Assembly (NCBI GenBank): GCA_029265255.1
Contig: JAJUJQ010000038.1
Span: 1-7,129 of the forward strand
Source: Spirochaetota bacterium
Lineage (GTDB): Bacteria; Spirochaetota; Spirochaetia; Treponematales; Rectinemataceae
Reading direction: 5' to 3'
DNA: 7,129 nucleotides
Under the pieces are notes generated by a model. The model had not been told where the DNA came from. It was given only the letters and a program-made list of their open reading frames with translations, and did not search any database. The position numbers and the translations under genes were made by a program. This document shows, in pieces, positions 1-5,895 of this stretch; positions within the stretch are counted from its first letter, which is position 1, and each line of letters starts with the position of its first letter.

Positions 1-123
1 CAGGTGAAGCGGTTTTCTGAAATTCTAGAGAGCAAGGGCATCGTCACTGTCCAGCGGATGAGCCGGGGTCGCGGCGTCATGGGGGCCTGTGGTCAGCTCG
101 GAGATACGCTCACAACAACATGA
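1..123 (+). CDS. rlmN: 23S rRNA (adenine(2503)-C2)-methyltransferase RlmN, C-terminal end only
   Basis: Frame 1 is open from the first base to a TGA at 121-123 and gives 40 residues; the rest of the gene lies to the left. The visible tail carries SRGRGVMGACGQL (residues 21-33 of the fragment), which matches the conserved C-terminal signature of RlmN (S/T-R-G-x-D-I-x-A-A-C-G-Q-L). RlmN is a cytosolic radical-SAM enzyme that methylates C2 of A2503 in 23S rRNA, and in some bacteria A37 of certain tRNAs. In the E. coli enzyme the cysteine of this motif is the methyl-carrying one, here Cys30 of the fragment, so the catalytic C-terminus looks intact. The usual Asp-Ile is Gly-Val here, a mild divergence. 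The radical-SAM CxxxCxxC cluster is outside the window. The related resistance enzyme Cfr shares the ACGQL motif and cannot be formally excluded, but a chromosomal housekeeping copy is far more likely. The gene converges on mrfB with 77 bases between the stops; I see no clear U-tract terminator there. Confidence 0.85.
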   Translation, partial: QVKRFSEILESKGIVTVQRMSRGRGVMGACGQLGDTLTTT

Positions 124-200
124 GGGGCGTAGCGAGCGCTCATGCCCGGGTATCACAGGCCTCAGCAAACAGCAGGCTCACCCAGAACCAGCAGAGAAGA

Positions 201-1478
201 CTAACGCGAGGAAAGGCTGTTCATCTTTGCAATCTTCCGTGCCAGCCTCGCGATGCGGTGGTCGATCGCTTCGAGGGTGAGTGCCGAACCTTTCATGCCC
301 ACCTCCGCACTCTCCTCTTCCATCCCCTCGGCGAGCGCAATGTCGCGTGCCCTCTTCGCCCACCCGAGGGCCTCTTCTTCATCTTTTAGGAAATGTTCAT
401 AGAGCTTCGCCTTCGCCACGCACCCAAAGAGAGACTTGCCGTCCATGGCAAGGATGGTATTCACGTAGAGGTTCCTATTGCGTTCCTTCCACGCAATCGA
501 GGCCAGATGTCGCAAGGCCCTCATCCTCGAACTCTCCGTCAGTTCGAACAGCGCTGCTCTGTCGCGAACCATGAGCAGAATGCGCTTTGCTTCTTCCATC
601 CTACCCGTCTTCAGCAGCCTGCGCGCCAGGCCTGCAGGGTCGATGGCATATTGGACCACTGCGCTGTCGGGCGCGCGGTATGCAGACTCTATGAGGACGA
701 AAAGCCGGGCGAGCGATACCACATCCTGCACATTGTGCTGCCAGACGAGCGACAAAAGTGCGCTCTGATCCTCTCGCGGGGCCTCGGTCTTCACATAGTC
801 GAGCCATACCCTCGGCACGAGGGCCGCCGGGATATCCTCGTCCCTCTCTTTTTTCAAGACCAAGGCCTCCATCGAGGTGAGGGAACAAGAGAGGGCTTTT
901 CTTCCCCAGAAACGCCTGCAGTCGTGGAGCACATCGATGTGCCGGACGGGCGGCATGGCGATCCTGTTGAGCACACAGCGAGTCTGCAAAAGCGGCATAT
1001 CGAAGGCAGCCCCATTGTAGGTCACAACCCATTCGGCCTCACCAAGGCGGGAGATCACTGAGGCGAGAAACTCGCGCTCCCCCGGATAATCGCTGAGAAA
1101 CGTCTGCCTGAGCACCAGGCCTGCGCCCTCGAAATGTCCCACCGTCGAAAGAAAGGCGATGGTGCCCGCGCCTCCCGACAGCCCGGTCGTCTCAAGGTCG
1201 AAAAACACTATTCGCTCGGCGGGAACCGGCGGCGGATACACGCTCTTGGCGACGGCGCCGCCTCGGTCTTCGCGCCTACCTTCGAGCATCGGAGTCGGCC
1301 TCATGAGGTGTGGAAAGAAGACGACGGGCGCTCCAATACAAGGTCTGTCCACATCTCTCGTCCAGACAGAAGGAGCTGTCTCGATCCAGTCGTGGGGCAT
1401 GTCCTTTTTCCTGTGCGGCGAGAAGGCATCCTTGTCTTTGACGCTCTTTATCAGCGCAAGGCGATCTTTCAAGTTCAC
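201..1478 (-). CDS. mrfB: MrfB/YprB-type DEDD exonuclease with helical C-terminal repeats
   Basis: This encodes a 425-residue ribonuclease-H-fold 3'-5' exonuclease of the YprB (RNase_H_2) family. In Bacillus subtilis, YprB (MrfB) acts with the helicase MrfA to process mitomycin C adducts independently of UvrABC. All expected metal-binding acidic residues are visible: Asp94 and Glu96 in VFFDLETTGLSGG (exo I), Asp160 in YNGAAFDMPLL (exo II), and His248 with Asp252 in HNVQDVVSL (exo III). The exonuclease domain spans about residues 87-265. Residues 1-85 form a less conserved leader. Residues 280-425 are helical and rich in Arg, Lys and Glu (for example TGRMEEAKRILLMV), consistent with the TPR-like tail of this family. 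The GTG at 1476-1478 was chosen because AGGGGGG lies 5 bases upstream and the resulting N-terminus (NLKDRL after the start) resembles YprB proteins. An earlier in-frame GTG at 1494-1496 lacks a well-placed ribosome-binding site. The gene lies 63 bases after mrfA on the same strand, so co-transcription is likely. Function is inferred by homology. Confidence 0.9.
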   Translation of the reverse strand: MNLKDRLALIKSVKDKDAFSPHRKKDMPHDWIETAPSVWTRDVDRPCIGAPVVFFPHLMRPTPMLEGRREDRGGAVAKSVYPPPVPAERIVFFDLETTGLSGGAGTIAFLSTVGHFEGAGLVLRQTFLSDYPGEREFLASVISRLGEAEWVVTYNGAAFDMPLLQTRCVLNRIAMPPVRHIDVLHDCRRFWGRKALSCSLTSMEALVLKKERDEDIPAALVPRVWLDYVKTEAPREDQSALLSLVWQHNVQDVVSLARLFVLIESAYRAPDSAVVQYAIDPAGLARRLLKTGRMEEAKRILLMVRDRAALFELTESSRMRALRHLASIAWKERNRNLYVNTILAMDGKSLFGCVAKAKLYEHFLKDEEEALGWAKRARDIALAEGMEEESAEVGMKGSALTLEAIDHRIARLARKIAKMNSLSSR

Positions 1479-1483
1479 CGTGG

Positions 1484-1490
1484 CCCCCCT
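1484..1490 (-). promoter_or_regulatory. Ribosome-binding site that sets the mrfB start
   Basis: On the minus strand the sequence reads AGGGGGG, then 5 bases, then GTG at 1478-1476. The upstream in-frame GTG at 1496 has only an AAAGGA about 17 bases away, which is too far. The strong purine run therefore favours the internal GTG. The Shine-Dalgarno lies inside the codons that would be translated from the earlier GTG. Confidence 0.6.
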
Positions 1491-1541
1491 CAACACGCCG
1501 AACTACGGGAAAATCCTTTCGAGTCGAGCACGAGCATAGCT

Positions 1542-3866
1542 TTATGACACCAGTGCACCGTACAAAAGCCTCAGAAATTGCAGCGCCAACGCCTTGTTCT
1601 CGGCGCTGGCTATCTCCACCCCTATGCACGATGGGCAGCCCCCTCCGCAGGGGCAGCCGGCAAGTCGCTCAATCGCCGAGGCCATAGTCTCCTTCAGGTT
1701 TGGAAGGAGAGCCTCTACGATGCCCGTCCCCCCTGGATACATGTCGTAGAAGTACATCGAGGGGCTCGAGAAAAACAAGTCCCGAACGCGCGAAGCAATG
1801 CCGATATCGTGGATGTCGCAGAGGACGCGCGCAGGTGCGAGCTGTCGAATGAGGTCCGTCACGCTGTGCAGTATGCCGTCCGCCTTTTCGGGCGGGAGGC
1901 TGCGCAGGAGCCCTCCGCTCTGCCCTTCCGGATCCAGCACGACCATCAGGGAGCGTGTCTGCATCTCCTCAGGGGGAAGCCAGATTTCGCCGTACCCGAC
2001 ATTCTCGTTGGTGTTGAAGCGGAGCTTCTTGTATTTCTCCACTTGGCCCCGCACCAAAATATCGCCCAGTATCAGGCGGAGCTGGCCGTGCGGCTCGGTT
2101 GCATCCCGTGACAGCACCTCGATATCCCGTTTCACGATAGAATCCGTCCAGTAATCGACGTCGCTCTGTTCTACAAGGCATAGGCGCTTCTCCAGATCGA
2201 GCCTCTTCACCTGATACTGTGTCCCCAGATGAAGATACACGGCGTTCTCGAAGAGCAGTTCCTTTGCGCTCGGGCGGTCCATCTCCCCGATGACGTCGTG
2301 GCGCCCCTTGGTCACATCCACGATGACCACATTCTCGGTCGTTGCGGTGCGCAGCGAGATCTTTTCACCGGGATATCCCTCGGCGGACCAAAAATAGCTC
2401 CCGGCGGTGTGTCGGACGATTCCTTCTTCCTCAAGGTATTCAAGCGCTTCTTGTGTGAGCTGGGCGGCCTTCTGGTTCGCTGGATCGGGAGAGAATGCCT
2501 CACCCTCCGCGAAGGGCAGCTCAAAGGTGGCGCATTTGAGCTGATCGGTAAAAATGTAGGGGTTGTACGCGTCGATGTGCGCATGCTCGGCAGACCGCGA
2601 AAGGAAATATTCCGGATGGGCCGCGAAATACTGATCGAGGGGTGAAGCAGAGGCCACGTAGACTGCGAGCGAAAGACCAGATGTCCGCCCTGCCCTTCCT
2701 GCCTGCTGCCAGAATGAGGCGATGCTGCCCGGAAAGCCTGTAATGACCGCTGCATCGAGGCCCCCTATATCGATGCCGAGTTCGAGCGCATTCGTCGAGA
2801 CGACCCCGTGGATATCTCCGTCCCTCAGCCCTCGCTCTATTGCACGCCGTTCTGAGGGTAAGAGGCCTGAGCGGTATGGCTTCACGATAAGGCCGAAGTC
2901 TCGGTTGTAAGGATTCTCGAGTTTCTGATTCAGATACTTTGCGAGGAGCTCAACCTGAAGGCGCGATCTTGAAAACAGAATGGTTCTGACCCCCTTGCGC
3001 AGCAGCCACAGCATCACCGACTCGGCCTCGAGGGAGCTTGAGCGCCGTATCCCCTGAACGGCATCCACAAGCGGCGGATTCACGCAGAGCACGACTTTTT
3101 CTCCGCTGCCGGCGCCGTTCTCTTCGATGAGGGCCACATCCCTCTCGATGGAGCGCTCGGCGAGCTCGCGCGGGTTGGCGATCGTGGCGGAAGAGAAGAT
3201 AAAAACTGGGGAAGAACCATAAAACTTCGCAATCCGGATGAGGCGCCGCAGGACCGAGGCGACGTGGCTGCCAAAAACACCGCGGTATGCGTGGAGCTCG
3301 TCGACGACCACGTACCTCAGGTTCGAGAAGAATTTGACCCACTTCGTGTGGTTCGGCAGGATACCGGCGTGGAGCATGTCGGGGTTGGATATGATGATGC
3401 GTCCGGAAGTGCGCGCCTTCGTGCGGATATCCGCAGGCGTGTCCCCGTCGTAGGTGTTGATCGCAAGCCCGATGTGCCCTCCGAGGACAACCTCATTGAG
3501 CGCGCTCTGCTGGTCTTGGGAGAGGGCCTTTGTGGGAAAAAGGTAGAGCGCCTTGCTTTCTGGCTCTTCAAGGAGGGTCTGCAGAACCGGTAAATTGTAG
3601 CAGAGGCTTTTGCCGGAAGCCGTCGGCGTCACGACGACAAGGTCCTTGCGGGCCCTCGCGAGCTCGTACGCTCTTCTCTGATGACTGTACAGGGCCTTTA
3701 TCCCTTTCGCGCCGAGGGCATGGACGAGGACGGGCGACAGGTCTTCCGGAAGAGGTGCAAGGTTGGGCTCCCGTGCAGACAGCTTCGTCGACCACGCGAG
3801 TGCGCGTTGCCCGGCGAGCCAAGAGGCCAGTTCGTCACAAATGGTATTTGCCGTTTCAGGGTTCAT
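1542..3866 (-). CDS. mrfA: MrfA/YprA-type superfamily-2 DNA helicase with DUF1998 zinc-binding C-terminus
   Basis: This encodes a 774-residue ATP-dependent helicase that matches the YprA (MrfA) family over its whole length, slightly longer than the roughly 750 residues of the Bacillus protein. In order, numbered from the ATG at 3866: Walker A TPTASGKS (80-87), FPTKALSQDQ (motif Ia, about 110-119), DELH (motif II, 189-192), SAT (motif III, 226-228), NALELGID (motif V, 359-366) and QQAGRAGR (motif VI, 387-394). A DUF1998 region follows, ending in the cysteine cluster CPCGGGCPSC (Cys738, 740, 744 and 747), which in this family coordinates zinc. No catalytic residue is missing. MrfA is a 3'-5' DNA translocase that works with the MrfB exonuclease in excision of mitomycin-type lesions, and mrfB lies directly downstream here. 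The start is uncertain: in-frame TTG at 3893, ATG at 3884 and ATG at 3866 all lack a Shine-Dalgarno. The last gives the N-terminus closest to the family. The gene is divergent from glgC. Family assignment is firm; a role in this organism is inferred. Confidence 0.93.
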   Translation of the reverse strand: MNPETANTICDELASWLAGQRALAWSTKLSAREPNLAPLPEDLSPVLVHALGAKGIKALYSHQRRAYELARARKDLVVVTPTASGKSLCYNLPVLQTLLEEPESKALYLFPTKALSQDQQSALNEVVLGGHIGLAINTYDGDTPADIRTKARTSGRIIISNPDMLHAGILPNHTKWVKFFSNLRYVVVDELHAYRGVFGSHVASVLRRLIRIAKFYGSSPVFIFSSATIANPRELAERSIERDVALIEENGAGSGEKVVLCVNPPLVDAVQGIRRSSSLEAESVMLWLLRKGVRTILFSRSRLQVELLAKYLNQKLENPYNRDFGLIVKPYRSGLLPSERRAIERGLRDGDIHGVVSTNALELGIDIGGLDAAVITGFPGSIASFWQQAGRAGRTSGLSLAVYVASASPLDQYFAAHPEYFLSRSAEHAHIDAYNPYIFTDQLKCATFELPFAEGEAFSPDPANQKAAQLTQEALEYLEEEGIVRHTAGSYFWSAEGYPGEKISLRTATTENVVIVDVTKGRHDVIGEMDRPSAKELLFENAVYLHLGTQYQVKRLDLEKRLCLVEQSDVDYWTDSIVKRDIEVLSRDATEPHGQLRLILGDILVRGQVEKYKKLRFNTNENVGYGEIWLPPEEMQTRSLMVVLDPEGQSGGLLRSLPPEKADGILHSVTDLIRQLAPARVLCDIHDIGIASRVRDLFFSSPSMYFYDMYPGGTGIVEALLPNLKETMASAIERLAGCPCGGGCPSCIGVEIASAENKALALQFLRLLYGALVS

Positions 3867-3876
3867 AAGGTATACT
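3848..3876 (+). promoter_or_regulatory. Sigma-70-type promoter for glgC
   Basis: TTGCCG at 3848-3853 (4 of 6 matches to TTGACA) is followed by a 17-base spacer and TATACT at 3871-3876 (5 of 6 to TATAAT). This places a transcription start near 3883 and gives a leader of about 47 bases before the glgC ATG. The -35 element lies inside the first codons of mrfA and the -10 element sits just upstream of the mrfA ATG. Spacing and matches are good, but the promoter is read from sequence only. Confidence 0.6.
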
Positions 3877-3902
3877 GTAGTCATCAAAAACAAAAAGGTA
3901 AA
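3874..3902 (-). promoter_or_regulatory. Possible weak promoter for mrfA, overlapping the glgC promoter
   Basis: On the minus strand TTTACC (3902-3897) is followed by a 17-base spacer and TACAGT (3879-3874); each hexamer matches consensus at 4 of 6 positions. Transcription would then start close to base 3867, right at the mrfA ATG at 3866, which would make the message nearly leaderless and would explain the missing ribosome-binding site. The shared GTATAC core is palindromic, so the -10 could also be used in both directions. This is a weak match and only a suggestion. Confidence 0.25.
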
Positions 3903-3917
3903 TCGGCACGAAACCGG

Positions 3918-3924
3918 AAAGGAG
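3918..3924 (+). promoter_or_regulatory. Ribosome-binding site of glgC
   Basis: AAAGGAG lies 5 bases before the ATG at 3930-3932. It fixes the glgC start, even though the reading frame stays open upstream as far as 3681 inside the divergent mrfA gene. Confidence 0.85.
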
Positions 3925-3929
3925 CAGAT

Positions 3930-5204
3930 ATGACAGAAATTCTTTCGATCGTTTTGGGAGGAGGTAAAGGCACCCGTCTGTTCCCCCTCACGAAAGAGAG
4001 ATCGAAGCCTGCTGTTCCCTTCGGAGGGAAATATCGCATCGTCGACATCCCCATCTCGAACTGCATCAATTCCGGCTTCAGGAGAATCTACATCCTAACC
4101 CAGTTTAACTCGGCATCGCTGCACCTGCACATATCCCATTCCTACAATTTTGACCATTTTTCGAAAGGATTTGTGGAAATCCTTGCGGCGGAACAGACGC
4201 CGGCCCACTCGGGCTGGTACGAGGGCACCGCCGACGCGGTAAGAAAGAACCTCATCCACTTCAGGCCTCACAAACCGACGCACTACCTCATCGTGTCGGG
4301 AGACCAGCTGTACCGCATGGACCTCGCCGACATGTTCAAAAAACATGTGGAGTCAGGTTGCCGCCTCACCGTCGCGGGCACGCTGGTCTCTCGAGAGTCC
4401 GCAAGCTCCCTCGGCATCATGAAGATCAAGCCAGACGGCAGCATAGACAGTTTCTTGGAAAAACCGGGTCCCACAAAGGATATCCACGATTTTGTGGTGC
4501 CAGAGGCTCTCAAGCCGAGCGACGCCGATCCACTAAAACCGTATCTCGCCAGCATGGGCATCTACATCTTCGACGCGCCCCTCATCGAAGAGGCGCTTGC
4601 GACGGACGCAAACGATTTCGGCAAGGAGATCATCCCTTCCATCGTGGCCACAGAAAAAGTCAACACCTATGTCTTCGGCGGCTACTGGGAGGACATCGGG
4701 ACTATCCGCTGTTTCTACGAGGCCAACATCGCGCTCACGGACATCAACCCAAAATTCAATTTCTACGATGAGCACAAGCCGATCTACACCCACGCCCGAA
4801 ACTTACCCGCATCCAAGCTCAACTACTGTACCCTGAATCAGGCGCTTGCGAGCGACGGCTGCATCATCACGAACGCCTCGATTACGCGCTCCATCGTGGG
4901 GATCCGCACCGTGATAGAGAGCGGTGCGAGCCTCGACGGCGTGGTGTGCATGGGCGCAGACTACTATGAGAGCGAGGCGGAAAAGGCAGAAAATCGTCGG
5001 AAGTGCATCCCCAACATTGGCATCGGCGGTGGGTCGATCATCCGCCACGCGATCATCGACAAAAATGCGCGCATCGGTGCGAACTGCCGGATCGGCATCG
5101 ACCCCATTCCGAGGGCCGAAGGAGAATACAGCACGCACTATGTCGTGGATGACATTATCATCATACCGAAAAATCAGATAGTGCCCGACGGAACCGTCAT
5201 CTAG
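3930..5204 (+). CDS. glgC: Glucose-1-phosphate adenylyltransferase (ADP-glucose pyrophosphorylase)
   Basis: This encodes a 424-residue cytosolic enzyme that makes ADP-glucose and pyrophosphate from ATP and glucose-1-phosphate, the committed and normally allosterically controlled step of glycogen synthesis. The N-terminal nucleotidyltransferase domain shows GGGKGTRLFPLT (10-21), SKPAVPFGGKYR (25-36), GTADAVRKNL (99-108), SGDQLYRMD (123-131, with the metal-binding Asp125), FLEKP (175-179, whose Lys contacts glucose-1-phosphate in the family) and GYWEDIGT (251-258). The C-terminal part, from about residue 295, has hexapeptide-like left-handed beta-helix repeats including SGASLDGVVCMGADYYE and IIDKNARIGANCRI, and ends in VPDGTVI. 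The GYWEDIGT block and the C-terminal end resemble plant and cyanobacterial enzymes more than E. coli GlgC, so 3-phosphoglycerate-type activation is possible but not shown. The length is normal and no key residue is missing. No other glycogen gene (glgA, glgB, glgP) is in the window. The gene has its own promoter and Shine-Dalgarno and ends in a CTAG shared with the opposing gene. Confidence 0.95.
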   Translation: MTEILSIVLGGGKGTRLFPLTKERSKPAVPFGGKYRIVDIPISNCINSGFRRIYILTQFNSASLHLHISHSYNFDHFSKGFVEILAAEQTPAHSGWYEGTADAVRKNLIHFRPHKPTHYLIVSGDQLYRMDLADMFKKHVESGCRLTVAGTLVSRESASSLGIMKIKPDGSIDSFLEKPGPTKDIHDFVVPEALKPSDADPLKPYLASMGIYIFDAPLIEEALATDANDFGKEIIPSIVATEKVNTYVFGGYWEDIGTIRCFYEANIALTDINPKFNFYDEHKPIYTHARNLPASKLNYCTLNQALASDGCIITNASITRSIVGIRTVIESGASLDGVVCMGADYYESEAEKAENRRKCIPNIGIGGGSIIRHAIIDKNARIGANCRIGIDPIPRAEGEYSTHYVVDDIIIIPKNQIVPDGTVI

Positions 5205-5809
5205 CACGAGGCGACGAGGCGCATCGCCTCGGCCAATTCCGGATCGCCCCTCAAATAATGGTCGGCGATTTCCTGTTGAGTCAATCCCTCGAGCTCGTGG
5301 CTCATATAGTGGATCCAGAGCTCATCCTCGGGCGATTGGACTTCAATTTTTCTGCACCAATAGTCGGGCGTGATGGGAAGGTGCTGAGGAATATATGCCC
5401 TCACCTTATAGTCGTGGACCGCTATCTTGACGTCGCTGCGGGGCAGCCCACGATCCATGATGACTTTTGCAAGATAGTTGATTGTGCGGCCTGAATCGAA
5501 CACGTCGTCCACGAGCAGGACCTTGTCGCCATGTCTCAAAAAGTCCGGATTGTAGGTCCAACCGTCAACTCTTATCATCTCTTGTTGATCAAAGCCACTG
5601 TAGGAACGAGCCACGACCGCAGCATAGAATACGGGGCGCCCGCTCTCTTTCACAAACTTAAAATATTCGCTGATGACATTGCCCATGTATGCGCCGCCAC
5701 GCAGAGAAACATAGATGACGTCGGGGATAAATCCATCTCTATAGATTCTATACGCCAACTTGATCGCATTGTCTCGGACCATGTCATAAGGAACAAATTC
5801 TTTATGCAT
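5201..5809 (-). CDS. Purine-type phosphoribosyltransferase (COG2236-like; exact base unknown)
   Basis: This encodes a 202-residue type I phosphoribosyltransferase, probably cytosolic, expected to join a purine base to PRPP in nucleotide salvage. The PRPP-binding loop VLLVDDVFDSGRTI (97-110, with the two acidic residues Asp101 and Asp102) is textbook, and SLRGG (35-39) fits the pyrophosphate loop. PDYWCRKIE (149-157) probably lies near the base-binding site. The closest group I recognise is the predicted hypoxanthine/xanthine/guanine transferases (COG2236), but the hood residues that decide the base cannot be read confidently. The last 40 residues (WIHYMSHELEGLTQQEIADH and following) form a charged helical tail. 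ATG at 5809 was chosen because AGAGGGG lies 5 bases upstream; a TTG at 5830 in the same frame falls inside the terminator U-tract. The gene overlaps the glgC stop by 4 bases. It follows the protease gene on the same strand, but a strong terminator lies between them. Confidence 0.85.
   Translation of the reverse strand: MHKEFVPYDMVRDNAIKLAYRIYRDGFIPDVIYVSLRGGAYMGNVISEYFKFVKESGRPVFYAAVVARSYSGFDQQEMIRVDGWTYNPDFLRHGDKVLLVDDVFDSGRTINYLAKVIMDRGLPRSDVKIAVHDYKVRAYIPQHLPITPDYWCRKIEVQSPEDELWIHYMSHELEGLTQQEIADHYLRGDPELAEAMRLVASC
5215..5231. other. Inverted repeat just past the convergent stops
   Basis: CGAGGCG (5215-5221) and CGCCTCG (5225-5231) form a perfect 7-bp GC-rich stem around a 3-base loop, 10 bases after the glgC stop and inside the last codons of the phosphoribosyltransferase gene. 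No U-tract follows on either strand, so it is not a standard intrinsic terminator. It could protect the glgC mRNA 3' end or act with Rho, or it may be chance in GC-rich codons. Confidence 0.35.
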
Positions 5810-5814
5810 AGAAT

Positions 5815-5821
5815 CCCCTCT
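5815..5821 (-). promoter_or_regulatory. Ribosome-binding site of the phosphoribosyltransferase gene
   Basis: On the minus strand AGAGGGG precedes the ATG (5809-5807) by 5 bases, which fixes the start. The site begins directly after the U-tract of the upstream terminator, and its complement (one G-U wobble) occurs about 60 bases upstream at 5879-5886. Confidence 0.8.
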
Positions 5822-5822
5822 T

Positions 5823-5855
5823 AAAAACAAGGGAAGCCTCCGCGTGGAGGCTTCC
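5823..5855 (-). terminator. Intrinsic terminator (or attenuator) after the HtrA protease gene
   Basis: On the minus strand GGAAGCCTCC (5855-5846), loop ACGC, and GGAGGCTTCC (5841-5832) form a perfect 10-bp GC-rich stem. It is followed by C and then TTGTTTTT (5830-5823). This is a classical Rho-independent terminator, 40 bases after the protease stop. It ends only a few bases before the ribosome-binding site of the next co-directional gene. On the plus strand the stem is followed by TGCTACGG, so it is not a terminator in that direction. Confidence 0.85.
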
Positions 5856-5872
5856 TGCTACGGAATAACCCG

Positions 5873-5886
5873 CTTCTTAAGAAGGG
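5873..5886. other. Palindrome and candidate anti-Shine-Dalgarno segment in the leader
   Basis: CTTCTTAAGAAG at 5873-5884 is a perfect 12-base palindrome in the 40-base gap between the protease stop and the terminator hairpin. Its right part, read on the minus strand as CCCTTCTT (5886-5879), is complementary with one G-U pair to AAGAGGGG (5822-5815), the ribosome-binding region of the phosphoribosyltransferase gene. It could be an operator-like site, part of an alternative RNA fold, or chance. Confidence 0.25.
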
Positions 5887-5895
5887 AATATATAC

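Noticed and set aside
124..200. Possible bidirectional terminator between rlmN and mrfB, with the palindrome GAGCGCTC at 134-141
   Set aside because: The stem is short and no T-run follows on either strand; I cannot support a terminator.
393..1061. A 222-codon open frame on the plus strand, antisense to mrfB
   Set aside because: The product has no recognisable domain and a composition typical of a shadow of GC-rich coding DNA; the opposite strand encodes an intact exonuclease with all catalytic motifs.
1578..2111. A 177-codon open frame on the plus strand, antisense to the 3' part of mrfA
   Set aside because: No domain or plausible protein character, and it lies entirely opposite the well-conserved DUF1998 region.
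3681..3929. Upstream in-frame extension of glgC
   Set aside because: It is antisense to the start of mrfA, has no family similarity, and the ATG at 3930 has a strong Shine-Dalgarno and the expected GlgC N-terminus.
5810..5830. TTG start at 5830 for the phosphoribosyltransferase
   Set aside because: It lies in the terminator U-tract with no ribosome-binding site; the ATG at 5809 has AGAGGGG 5 bases upstream.
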